Assembly: GCA_023393375.1 (NCBI GenBank)
Contig: JAEWLI010000141.1
Location: forward strand, 1 to 13,499
Reading direction: 5' to 3'
DNA: 13,499 nucleotides
DNA from: Bacteroidota bacterium
Lineage (GTDB): Bacteria; Bacteroidota; Bacteroidia; Cytophagales; Cyclobacteriaceae
The translations under genes were made by a program, and so were the position numbers. A model generated the notes under the pieces. That model was not told the origin of the DNA. It did no database searches and was given only the letters and a program-made list of their open reading frames with translations. Of this stretch, positions 1 through 6,957 are shown in pieces (the stretch's first letter is position 1; every line of letters starts with the position of its first letter).

Positions 1-423
1 ATACAGTTTCGAACCGGGCCGGTACTGAGCCGTGAGGGTGGAATGCTAAAAAAGCTTGTACCACTGGCAAAATCAGGATTAGCTTCTCCAATTGGAACAG
101 GCAAACAATACATCAGCTGGATTCATATCGAAGATTTGTGCAGGTTGTATATTAGTGCTTTAGAAGATGACACTTGGAATGGGATCTACAATGCTGTTGC
201 GCCAGAACCCGTCACTAATAAAGAATTTATGAAAATACTTGCTAAAGTTGCCAAACGACCGTTCTTTTTACCGGCAGTACCAGGTTTTAGTGTAAAACTG
301 CTCTATGGTGAAATGGGAGAAGTGATTTTGGGTGGCGTAAAAGCATCCAGTAAAAAAATTGAGTTACAACCATTTCAATATCATTACCCCACCCTTCAAT
401 CTGCTCTTAAAACCCTATTGTGA
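1..423 (+). CDS. TIGR01777-family NAD(P)-dependent epimerase, C-terminal part (5' end outside window)
   Basis: The reading frame is open from base 1, so this is the 3' part of a gene that starts upstream; the first in-frame ATG at 43 is internal. The visible 140 residues begin IQFRTGPVLSREGGML, which matches the R-T-G-x-V-L-x-x-x-G-G segment of TIGR01777 (SDR39U1/YfcH-like) extended short-chain dehydrogenases. Then comes GTGKQYISWIHIEDL, the family's typical G-x-G-x-Q-x-x-S-W-I-H-x-x-D block. The tail, from PEPVTNKEF through GEMGEVILGG to ALKTLL, corresponds to the C-terminal DUF1731 domain. The Rossmann nucleotide-binding part lies outside the window. The substrate of this family is not established. 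A short 5-bp hairpin (424-438) follows the stop directly but has no T-tract, so it is a weak terminator candidate at best. Confidence 0.92.
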   Translation: MQFRTGPVLSREGGMLKKLVPLAKSGLASPIGTGKQYISWIHIEDLCRLYISALEDDTWNGIYNAVAPEPVTNKEFMKILAKVAKRPFFLPAVPGFSVKLLYGEMGEVILGGVKASSKKIELQPFQYHYPTLQSALKTLL

Positions 424-610
424 TTCCCGATTTGGGAAACACAATAACATTTTGGGAGCATTTCTAAAATTGGTTTATATTCTTTAAGAATATTACATTG
501 CCGTAATAACAAGATAACTCTCTAAAATCCAATAATTTATATTTCCAAGGGACAAATAGCCTAGAAATAAGGCATTCTAATTGTAGTGTGTACTTAATAA
601 AAAGGTTAAA

Positions 611-859
611 ATGCAGCACGAGCCCATGATTAGTACTGTCAAAAATGGAAAAAAAATTTATAATTGGATCATTAGAAATCACCCTCCCACCGCATGGCAC
701 CTAATAGCCGTAAAAATCGGTGATCAATTTGTACAAAATAATGTAGATCCTTTTTTAATTAAAGACACTACTGAGTTTGACGATCATTTGGTTCAACGAA
801 TTGATCAATTGCTTAAAAATCATTACAATACCGGAATACCTGACTACCTATATAATTAA
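611..859 (+). CDS. small hypothetical protein, 82 aa
   Basis: I do not recognise this protein. It is 82 residues, probably soluble and cytoplasmic, with no signal peptide or membrane segment. The composition is natural for a protein, with aromatic and charged residues (KIYNWIIRNHPPTAWHL near the start, then an amphipathic stretch DDHLVQRIDQLLKNHY). A second in-frame ATG at 626 (MISTVKNG) is possible. It lies 187 bp after the epimerase gene and 67 bp before the lipoprotein gene, on the same strand. An opposite-strand frame at 464-700 overlaps its start but looks like a chance frame. No ribosome binding site is visible, which is usual in Bacteroidota. Real gene more likely than not, based only on composition, strand and placement. 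Confidence 0.5.
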   Translation: MQHEPMISTVKNGKKIYNWIIRNHPPTAWHLIAVKIGDQFVQNNVDPFLIKDTTEFDDHLVQRIDQLLKNHYNTGIPDYLYN

Positions 860-926
860 TTTCATTTTGCATAAATTTCATCATGCTTTTGTATAATTTT
901 AATCCTTGGAAAAGGGTTATTAAAGT

Positions 927-1463
927 ATGAAGTATTTACCAATAATATTTTTAATTTTCATTCTATCTTCCTGTGCATCTACTCCTAAATCAGTAATTAT
1001 CGATTATGATCCAGAGGCCCGATTTACTGACTACAGAACCTATTTTTGGTCGGATGAAATTCTGAATGAAACAGTAAATCAACCCCTGTTCTACAATAGC
1101 CTGATCAGGAAACGGATAAAAAGTGCTGTCCAGAAGGAAATGGATGGCAGAGGATATGAGATGAATGAATTTGACCCGGACCTGGTGATCAATGCTCACA
1201 TGATTGTGGAACAAAAAACCGAAACTCAAAACTATTCCCCAACACCTTACCGCTACTATTATCAGGATAATATACGGACTTATAGTTATAAAGAAGCTAC
1301 TTTAGTTATTGACCTGATAGATAAAAAAAACAGGCAACTGGTATGGCAGGGGCATTATACCGGATCATTTGTAGATGCGAAAACTCCAGAGGATAAGAGC
1401 CGCGCCATAAGAGATGCAGTGTCCTTGATTTTCCAAAAATTCGAGTATCGGGCAGGGCAATAA
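927..1463 (+). CDS. DUF4136-type lipoprotein
   Basis: A 178-residue lipoprotein. Residues 1-15 are a short lipoprotein signal (MKYLPIIFLIFILSS) ending in the lipobox L13-S14-S15-C16, so it should be cleaved by signal peptidase II and acylated on C16. The mature part begins with a V-x-x-D-Y-D-P-x-A-x-F-x-x-Y-x-T-Y-x-W pattern (residues about 24-41), the hallmark of DUF4136 proteins. Later segments also fit: paired K/R-rich helix IRKRIKSAVQKEM, DLVINAHM, the tyrosine-rich stretch YRYYYQDNIRTYSYKEATLVIDLID, and KNRQLVWQGHYTG. The length is ordinary for the family. DUF4136 proteins are membrane-anchored and widespread in Bacteroidota and Proteobacteria; no biochemical role is known to me. It appears monocistronic: the next gene starts 280 bp downstream. 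Confidence 0.9.
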   Translation: MKYLPIIFLIFILSSCASTPKSVIIDYDPEARFTDYRTYFWSDEILNETVNQPLFYNSLIRKRIKSAVQKEMDGRGYEMNEFDPDLVINAHMIVEQKTETQNYSPTPYRYYYQDNIRTYSYKEATLVIDLIDKKNRQLVWQGHYTGSFVDAKTPEDKSRAIRDAVSLIFQKFEYRAGQ

Positions 1464-1653
1464 AAACCAATCGCAAGTGAGTCATCATTTCTTTACCACA
1501 TCAGATCATGTGATATTTCATCCTGTTTTGCACACCAATATCATCAATAAGTAATAACCCAACCACCTATTCATTTTATTATTGATTGGATTTTCGGTGT
1601 AGGATTCGTGAGGTGATTAAACCATATTTCTAATTATTTTTATTGAAATTTGA

Positions 1654-1675
1654 ATTTGTACAAGCACTTACAAAT
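1654..1675. promoter_or_regulatory. 7-bp inverted repeat upstream of the membrane-protein/PBP cluster
   Basis: ATTTGTA (1654-1660) and TACAAAT (1669-1675) are perfect inverted copies separated by 8 bp, giving a one-turn spacing typical of dimeric regulator sites. The site is about 70 bp before the ATG at 1744. I could not place a convincing TTG/TAnnTTTG promoter around it. The surrounding 280-bp gap (1464-1743) otherwise shows no gene. It could be chance in AT-rich DNA. Confidence 0.2.
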
Positions 1676-1743
1676 GAATTTTATCAGGTACAATTATTTT
1701 TTCTAATAAACCTGAGCTTTATCAATCAAAAATTCAAACAGCT

Positions 1744-2247
1744 ATGAAAAGTATGGAAATTAAATTATCCTTGTACAGAGAGCAGCTACTATTAGAACGG
1801 CTTCACAAACTCCGAAAAGATCAGAACTTATTTTTAGGTATTCTTGGCGGTATCATCGCCATGATTTTTTGTTCTGTTATATGGACAGCTATCACTATTT
1901 TTACTGGTTATCAAATCATCCTGATGTCTTTGATGGTAGGATTTATAACAGGCTCTGCTATAAGAATATCGGGCATGGCTATTGATCCGGTCTTTCGTTT
2001 TATAGGCGCCATTTTAGCATTGATTGGATGCTTTGCCGGCAATCTGTTTAGTGCGATAGCAATTATTGCCGATATGGAGCATATCAGTTATCTCACAGCA
2101 ATGAGATGGCTCAATTATCATGTATTCATAGATATCGTTTTCGATATTTATCATGGTATTGATTTACTTTTTTATCTGGCTGCTGCTGGCTTTGCCTACT
2201 ATTTCTCGGCTGGCTCTCCCAACTTTATTATAAAACAACGTGTCTGA
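1744..2247 (+). CDS. hypothetical four-helix inner-membrane protein
   Basis: A 167-residue integral membrane protein of unknown function. A charged amphipathic N-terminus (about residues 1-27, rich in K, R, E and L) is followed by four hydrophobic segments at roughly 29-52, 57-75, 82-105 and 137-156. The second and third are glycine-rich (MVGFITGSAIRISG, then FIGAILALIGCFAGNLF). This layout resembles a recurrent family of uncharacterised bacterial membrane proteins with a G-rich helical core; I cannot name a domain with certainty. Its last 8 bases overlap the start of the next small gene, which in turn overlaps the penicillin-binding protein gene, so co-expression with cell-wall synthesis is likely. 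Any role in envelope biology is inferred from that context alone. Confidence 0.8.
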   Translation: MKSMEIKLSLYREQLLLERLHKLRKDQNLFLGILGGIIAMIFCSVIWTAITIFTGYQIILMSLMVGFITGSAIRISGMAIDPVFRFIGAILALIGCFAGNLFSAIAIIADMEHISYLTAMRWLNYHVFIDIVFDIYHGIDLLFYLAAAGFAYYFSAGSPNFIIKQRV

Positions 2248-2434
2248 TAATTATAACGGCAGTAATGTCGTCAGGCAATATTGTAAAAGGGGACAAATAT
2301 ATCTGGCCATAGGTATATGCTGTCCCCCTTTATTTTACTTGCTATCTATTCTTAGTTACTGGGGGAAAATAAAAAAAGTGAAGATTTTATATCTTCTGAC
2401 ATCATCAATTTTAGTATTTTTAATGTTTAAATGA
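2240..2434 (+). CDS. small membrane protein, 64 aa, between two overlapping genes
   Basis: A 64-residue frame starting at GTG (2240); no in-frame ATG is available near the start. The start overlaps the upstream stop by 8 bases, and its TGA overlaps the downstream ATG as ATGA (2431-2434). Two hydrophobic segments (about residues 20-38 and 48-63) flank a basic loop (KIKKVK), suggesting a helical hairpin with both ends on the same side. It carries cysteines at 15, 27 and 28 (QYCKRGQ, ICCPP). I do not recognise a family. The tight packing on both sides is the main evidence that it is real. Alternatively the segment is merely a spacer and translation restarts at the PBP gene. Confidence 0.55.
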   Translation: MSDNYNGSNVVRQYCKRGQIYLAIGICCPPLFYLLSILSYWGKIKKVKILYLLTSSILVFLMFK

Positions 2435-4674
2435 TATACATTTCCGGTATGGCCAAAAAAAAGGTGCATCAATTTTATTTAAAAGTGATCAAATGGTTGT
2501 GGATGGGGTTTTTGATTTTCATACTCCTCATACCCATGTTCTTCTTTATGGTCAGGATAAATCCATTTAATTTATTTGGAGGGTTGCCCAGTTTACGTGA
2601 ACTTGAAAATCCTGACCCGGATCTGGCTTCAGTGATATTTAGTTCTGATGGTGCAATTCTCGGAAAATATTTTAGTTATAACCGGAATCCGGTAGATTAT
2701 GAGGAACTATCCCCATATTTAGTCCAGGCGTTAGTTGCCACTGAAGACCGCCGGTATTATTCCCATTCTGGAATTGATATGATTGGTTTGATGAGGGCAT
2801 TTGTCAATTCATTTGTTTTGCAAAGAAACAGAGAAGGTGGAAGTACCATCACCCAACAATTAGCAAAGATGCTATGGGAGATGAGGAGCGAAAAATATGA
2901 AGGCCATTTAAGCAATGTACGTTTTCTTCATCCTTTACTCATAAAAACCAAAGAATGGCTGGTTGCCATACAAATTGAGCGGTCATATACCAAAAATGAG
3001 ATCATCAGTATGTATTTCAATACCATGCCTTTTGGTAATAACACCTTTGGGGTACGGGTTGCAGCCCGCTCATACTTCGACAAGCTGCCATCGGAATTAG
3101 ATATTCATGAAGCTGCTTTGTTGGTTGGTGTAGTCAATGGGCCTTCGTTTTTTAATCCATTAAGACATCCCGAAAGAGCTCAAAGAAGAAGAGATTGGGT
3201 TATCCGCCAAATGCATAAAAACGATTTTATTTCCCGGGAAGATTATCAAATAGCTGTTGAAAATGAATTGGGGTTGAACTTTTCACGTGAAAATCATGTA
3301 GAAGGAATGGCTACGTATTTCCGGTCTGAACTGAAGGAAGAACTAAAGATATGGGCGAGAGAAAAAGGAATTGACCTGGATCGTGATGGTTTGAAAATAT
3401 ATACAAGTATCGATAGCAGGATGCAAAAATATGCTGAAGAAGCTGTGAAAAGTCATATGACATGGTTACAAAAAGCTTTCAACAGTGCGTGGTCCCGATC
3501 GAACCCCTGGGATAGGTTTGGAGGTGATGATTATATCCAGCGGGCATGGAAAAATTCTCAACATTATGTAGGACTTGCTGATCGGTATGGAAAAAATGCA
3601 GATTCCTTAGACATTGTTGCACGTACCCCAAAACTAATGAAGGTATTTTCTTGGGAAGGTGAAAAGGATACCATTATGTCTCCGCTCGATTCAATACGGT
3701 ACTTCAAAAAAATATTGCATACTGGGTTTGTTGCTATGGATCCCCATTCCGGACAGATAAAAGCATGGGTAGGGGGCAATGATTCAAAATATTTTAAATA
3801 TGACCATGTAAAAAGAGGTAAAAATCAACCTGGATCTACTTTTAAACCAATTTTATACGCTACCGCAATAGAAAATGGCTATTCTCCATGTTATCCGGTA
3901 AAAGATGCGCCAGCTACTTATCCCAATCCCGGATCTAATCCCCCTTATTGGACCCCAGAAAATGCTTCAGACAAGTACAATGGTCAAACTATGACGTTGC
4001 GACAAGCGCAAGCCCGATCCATCAATCGTATTGCTGCATTTATGATTAACAGAGTAGGTGTGGATAATGTGATTGAAATGGCCCAACGGTTAGGAATTTC
4101 CAGTCAGTTATCTCCGGTAATGTCGCTTAGCCTGGGATCAAGTGATGTGACTTTGTTGGAGATGGTTGGTGCCTATAGTGTATTTGTAAATGATGGTTCA
4201 TGGATTGAGCCTCATGCCCTGATACGGATAGAAGATCAGTTTGGAAATATACTTTATCAGGCCACACCAAGATCAAAGGATGCCATAAGTGAAGAAACGG
4301 CTTATACCATGTTGTACATGTTAAAAGGTTTGGTAGAAGAAGAAGGCGGCACAGGTGCTTCATTAGATCCATTTTTGAAGTTGGACAATGAATTGGGTGG
4401 AAAAACGGGTACTACCTCCGATTATGCTGACGGATGGTTTATGGGTGTAACAGAAGACCTGGTAGCTGGTGTTTGGGTAGGTGGAGATGACAGGGCTATC
4501 AGATTTCCCAGTTTTAGATATGGTCAGGGATCAGTCATGGCCATGCCCATCTGGGGTAAGTTTATGCGAAAAGTATATGAAGACTCCAGGTTAAATATAG
4601 AAAAAAAGCCATTTAAACAACCGCAAAAGCCTCTTCCTTTTGAACTGGATTGCAGTAAATATTCGGGGATATAA
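2431..4674 (+). CDS. class A penicillin-binding protein (PBP1A-type bifunctional transglycosylase/transpeptidase)
   Basis: This enzyme polymerises lipid II into glycan strands and cross-links the peptides at the outer face of the inner membrane. A short cytoplasmic N-terminus and one TM helix (about residues 22-41) lead into a GT51 domain: ATEDRRYYSHSGID with the presumed catalytic Glu105, GGSTITQQLAK (136-146), and EIISMYFNTMPFGN (190-203). The transpeptidase domain has all three active-site motifs: S469-T-F-K472 (nucleophile Ser469), S530-I-N532 and K658-T-G-T661. At 747 residues it is of ordinary length and appears intact. Translation may start at 2431, overlapping the upstream TGA, or at the second ATG at 2449 (MAKKKVHQ), which gives a more typical cytoplasmic N-terminus. 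It is the last gene of the overlapping cluster that begins at 1744. Confidence 0.95.
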   Translation: MIYISGMAKKKVHQFYLKVIKWLWMGFLIFILLIPMFFFMVRINPFNLFGGLPSLRELENPDPDLASVIFSSDGAILGKYFSYNRNPVDYEELSPYLVQALVATEDRRYYSHSGIDMIGLMRAFVNSFVLQRNREGGSTITQQLAKMLWEMRSEKYEGHLSNVRFLHPLLIKTKEWLVAIQIERSYTKNEIISMYFNTMPFGNNTFGVRVAARSYFDKLPSELDIHEAALLVGVVNGPSFFNPLRHPERAQRRRDWVIRQMHKNDFISREDYQIAVENELGLNFSRENHVEGMATYFRSELKEELKIWAREKGIDLDRDGLKIYTSIDSRMQKYAEEAVKSHMTWLQKAFNSAWSRSNPWDRFGGDDYIQRAWKNSQHYVGLADRYGKNADSLDIVARTPKLMKVFSWEGEKDTIMSPLDSIRYFKKILHTGFVAMDPHSGQIKAWVGGNDSKYFKYDHVKRGKNQPGSTFKPILYATAIENGYSPCYPVKDAPATYPNPGSNPPYWTPENASDKYNGQTMTLRQAQARSINRIAAFMINRVGVDNVIEMAQRLGISSQLSPVMSLSLGSSDVTLLEMVGAYSVFVNDGSWIEPHALIRIEDQFGNILYQATPRSKDAISEETAYTMLYMLKGLVEEEGGTGASLDPFLKLDNELGGKTGTTSDYADGWFMGVTEDLVAGVWVGGDDRAIRFPSFRYGQGSVMAMPIWGKFMRKVYEDSRLNIEKKPFKQPQKPLPFELDCSKYSGI

Positions 4675-4744
4675 AATGGTTATACCTTTATGATAATGGA
4701 TTTCGATAAAATCAATAACTTCGATATGTCCTCGCCGGACGGGC

Positions 4745-4837
4745 GTACCTTTCTTTCTTGAAAAAGAAAGGTACCAAATAATTCAAGAAAAAACGACGTT
4801 TCCCCCCACTTGCTTGCGCTCACCTCACCGTTTTTTC
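4745..4837. repeat. nested inverted repeats, probable dispersed extragenic repeat
   Basis: Two perfect inverted repeats lie side by side. The first pairs GTACCTTTCTTT (4745-4756) with AAAGAAAGGTAC (4763-4774), a 12-bp stem with a 6-nt loop. The second pairs GAAAAAACG (4787-4795) with CGTTTTTTC (4829-4837), a 9-bp stem enclosing a GC-richer core with a run of C and TGCTTGCGCT. The sudden change in base composition compared with the AT-rich flanks, and the similarity to AAAGAAAGGTACC-type intergenic sequences I associate with Bacteroidota genomes, suggest a repetitive extragenic element. Only one copy is in this window, so the dispersed nature is inferred. Confidence 0.5.
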
Positions 4838-4854
4838 AGGCTAGCGCGCATGGT

Positions 4855-4906
4855 GTCCGCCAATTTTCTACGGTGGATATTCATTCTTAAGTTGGCGGAC
4901 TTTTTT
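4855..4906 (+). terminator. candidate intrinsic terminator after the PBP gene
   Basis: GTCCGCCAA (4855-4863) and TTGGCGGAC (4892-4900) form a perfect 9-bp, GC-rich stem, followed at once by a run of six T (4901-4906). The loop is long at 28 nt, which is unusual for an intrinsic terminator. It lies 180 bp after the PBP stop. It could also be the right edge of the repeat element just upstream. Confidence 0.45.
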
Positions 4907-5226
4907 AATAATTTTTTCTTAATGTCAGATATCTAAATTAGTTCTTTTAAATTAAATCGCAGTAAAACCTATAAATATTTACACCACCTACTGAAGGTAT
5001 AATAAGTATAGGTTATTTTCATTTCTTATACGGTAGGGTATAGCATTTGTTTTTTATCTAGCGGGGTGTAGACTATGGCGGTCACCTAAAATTTACCAAA
5101 TTTAGTTCACAGACATCTCCTACATTTGGGGCTTTTGTCTTTATATTAGCGGCTATAGTGTTTCGATAGACTATAACTTTATGAAAATCAGTAATGAATA
5201 TTCCCATCTAGTCGAAATCAAATTCT

Positions 5227-5715
5227 TTACAGCTCCTTCAATAAATCCCCTAAATCCAAAGGTCGAGTGTACATTTCTATCTTTCCATTAACATCCACCG
5301 GCCATTGCTCCCGGGGTTTGTCCCAATAAAGTTCTATACCATTCCCATCCGGATCATCCAGATACAAAGCTTCGGATACGCCATGATCAGCAAAACCGGT
5401 AAAAGGAAAATGTTTATCATTTAACCTGTTATAAATCACAGCAAGATCTTTGCGTGAGGTATATTTTATAGCTGTATGAAATAAACCAGGAGAATATTTG
5501 GAAGCAGGTGGCTGATCTTTGCTATACCATACATTTAAACCTATATGGTGATGATATCCACCTGCTGAAATAAAAGCAGCTTCTGCACCATAAGTGGTGA
5601 TCAACTCAAAGCCCAATAAACCACAATAGAAATCCAGTGAACGCTGCAAGTCCGACACCTTAAGATGGACATGCCCAATAGTAGTGGAAGCAGGGATTTT
5701 ATATTCAGCAGGCAT
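5227..5715 (-). CDS. VOC-family protein (glyoxalase / extradiol dioxygenase fold, CatE-like)
   Basis: A 162-residue protein of the vicinal oxygen chelate fold. The N-terminal half has IGHVHLKVSDLQRSLDFY followed by LGFEL, the typical beta-alpha start of a VOC module. The second half has GLFHTAIKY, DHGVSEALYL and DPDGNGIELYWDKP. Likely metal ligands are His15 or His17, His80 and Glu129, the usual His-His-Glu set. The GGYHHHIGLN stretch and the tail (W-P, then MYTRPLDL) match a subgroup commonly annotated as CatE-like catechol-2,3-dioxygenase homologues. The true substrate cannot be read from sequence; catechol cleavage is unproven, and a lyase, isomerase or resistance role is equally possible in this superfamily. 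It is transcribed alone on the minus strand, divergent from the gene at 5865 across a 149-bp gap. Confidence 0.9.
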   Translation of the reverse strand: MPAEYKIPASTTIGHVHLKVSDLQRSLDFYCGLLGFELITTYGAEAAFISAGGYHHHIGLNVWYSKDQPPASKYSPGLFHTAIKYTSRKDLAVIYNRLNDKHFPFTGFADHGVSEALYLDDPDGNGIELYWDKPREQWPVDVNGKIEMYTRPLDLGDLLKEL

Positions 5716-5864
5716 TTACAAAACACTTTATTGCTACTGTCACGAAATAGTATGAATAAAGTTGCACTTAAAAATTATACATTATAAAAAATATACAATT
5801 TTCTTTTATCCATCTTTTTTGTTTTACGTATATCTATTAACTTGCATGTATAAATGCTGATTTT

Positions 5865-6209
5865 ATGCGTGACGAACTAAGAATGCTTAATCGTACTGCC
5901 ATCACTGTGGTACCTAAAAAACCATTTTATGATTGGATAAATTATATCGACCCTGAAAACCCTACTGAGCCTGACAATTTTAAGGAGTACAATTCCTACC
6001 TTGTTTCGATGGATCCCGAAGGTGATAAATTAATAAAAAAATATTATAAAGGCATCTTCGAACATGAACTCTGGCAGTTTTGGACTGATGAGGAACAATG
6101 GCCATCAAACAGGAGTTTCAAAGTCTTCAAAGAATGGTTTGACTATTATATCAGCGATATGATCTATGATCTTGGAAGAGGCAATATACTAGACCCTGAG
6201 ATGTATTAG
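5865..6209 (+). CDS. conserved hypothetical protein, 114 aa
   Basis: A small acidic soluble protein rich in aromatic residues. A core beginning NRTAITVVPKKPFYDWINYIDPE, a middle section IFEHELWQFWTDEEQWP, and an end FKEWFDYYISDMIYDL resemble a recurrent uncharacterised family with an M-N-R-x-A-x-x-V-x-P-x-x-P-F-x-x-W start and a W-T-D-E-x-x-W-P motif. No function is known to me. By comparison with that pattern the second ATG at 5883 (MLNRTAITVV) is the more likely start; the first ATG adds six residues. The regulator gene starts 40 bp downstream on the same strand with no terminator between, so co-transcription is likely, but a role in copper handling is only inferred from this. Confidence 0.8.
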   Translation: MRDELRMLNRTAITVVPKKPFYDWINYIDPENPTEPDNFKEYNSYLVSMDPEGDKLIKKYYKGIFEHELWQFWTDEEQWPSNRSFKVFKEWFDYYISDMIYDLGRGNILDPEMY

Positions 6210-6248
6210 ATCCGATTAACAATTATTGCTTCATCCAAATTTTTAAAT

Positions 6249-6809
6249 ATGCCAACCACAAAAACTTTATATATTAAAAACATGGTTTGCCCCCGGTGCA
6301 TCAGGGTAGTGAGGGAAGATTTGGAAGATTTGGGTTTAAAAGTGACGGAGGTGGCACTTGGTAAAGCAGTGATTGAATATCAGAATGGAAGTGTCAGCGA
6401 TGCTCAGATCAAACAAAAATTGGAAAGGGCAGGATTTGAGATTTTAGAAGATAAGGATCAGCGGATCATTGAAAGTATAAAAGTGGAGGTCGTGAATTTA
6501 TTGAATGACCCCACTTCAAAAAGACTGTCAATCAATAATTCAGATTATCTAGAGAAAAAAATCGGCATCAATTATGGGTCGCTCAGCCGGCTTTTCTCAC
6601 AACACATGGGCATTACTATAGAAAAATACCTGATCACTTGCAAAATCGAAAAAGTAAAGGAACTCCTGAAGTATGAAGAAATGACGTCTGAAGAAATAGC
6701 TTTTCAATTGGGATATAGCAGCGTTGCACACCTTTCCAAACAGTTCAAAGATATCACCGGAATGACCATTACTGCTTTCCGAAAGGAAAATGCCTTCAAA
6801 CAGAATTAA
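6249..6809 (+). CDS. HMA-AraC fusion: metal-binding-domain transcriptional regulator
   Basis: A 186-residue two-domain protein. Residues 1-70 form a heavy-metal-associated (HMA, ferredoxin-like) domain with the metal site M12-V-C14-P-R-C17, followed by an alternating pattern typical of the fold (VTEVALGKAVIEY, then IKQKLERAGFEIL). Residues about 100-182 are an AraC-type double helix-turn-helix: GINYGSLSRLFSQHMGITIEKYLITCKIEKVKELL for the first half and TSEEIAFQLGYSSVAHLSKQFKDITGMTITAFRK for the second, where the GYSS-x-x-x-L-S-x-x-F-K element is diagnostic. The design suggests a one-component sensor in which Cu+ or a similar thiophilic metal bound by the CxxC domain alters DNA binding. It lies 148 bp before the Cu+ exporter gene, its most likely target. 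Metal identity and direction of control are inferred. Confidence 0.9.
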   Translation: MPTTKTLYIKNMVCPRCIRVVREDLEDLGLKVTEVALGKAVIEYQNGSVSDAQIKQKLERAGFEILEDKDQRIIESIKVEVVNLLNDPTSKRLSINNSDYLEKKIGINYGSLSRLFSQHMGITIEKYLITCKIEKVKELLKYEEMTSEEIAFQLGYSSVAHLSKQFKDITGMTITAFRKENAFKQN

Positions 6810-6857
6810 ACACATGCACATTTAATCATTTCAACTCTTTCATTTCACCACCCGCCT

Positions 6858-6886
6858 ATTCTATCATATTGGCAAAATGATATAAT
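6858..6886. promoter_or_regulatory. 29-bp near-perfect palindrome upstream of copA (candidate operator)
   Basis: A dyad centred at base 6872. In the 21-bp core (6862-6882), 9 of 10 base pairs match: arms TATCAT and ATGATA, plus inner TTG and CAA. Extending to 6858-6886, 12 of 14 pairs match. It lies in the 148-bp gap between the HMA-AraC regulator and the Cu+ ATPase, 72 bp before the ATPase start. It has no following T-tract, so it is a better candidate for a protein-binding site than for a terminator. AraC proteins more often bind direct half-sites, so binding by the neighbouring regulator is inference. Confidence 0.5.
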
Positions 6887-6957
6887 CTTCAATCACAATT
6901 CTGTAATTTTTTGAAGAGGGAATTCCGTTAATATTGTAAGAAAACAAATCTATTAGT

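Larger units (their letters stand above)
4675..5226. other. 552-bp gene-free stretch between the PBP gene and the VOC gene
   Basis: No convincing coding frame on either strand. The first half holds the nested inverted repeats and terminator-like hairpin annotated separately. The second half (about 4907-5226) is AT-rich. Its only structure I see is an 8-bp inverted repeat AACCTATA/TATAGGTT (4966-4973 and 5007-5014), which may be chance. The genes on both sides point into this region, so it should contain the 3' ends of both transcripts. Confidence 0.6.

Noticed and set aside
464..700. 78-residue minus-strand frame overlapping the small gene at 611
   Set aside because: Composition is unconvincing, and it runs antisense to a cluster of plus-strand genes; the plus-strand frame at 611-859 is the better candidate.
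1497..1515. CACAT/ATGTG dyad after the lipoprotein gene as a terminator
   Set aside because: The stem is only 5 bp, with no T-tract.
6905..6936. TTG...TAATATTG as the copA promoter
   Set aside because: The -7 element has one mismatch and the spacing is only 15 bp, shorter than the usual 19-21 bp; not strong enough to annotate.
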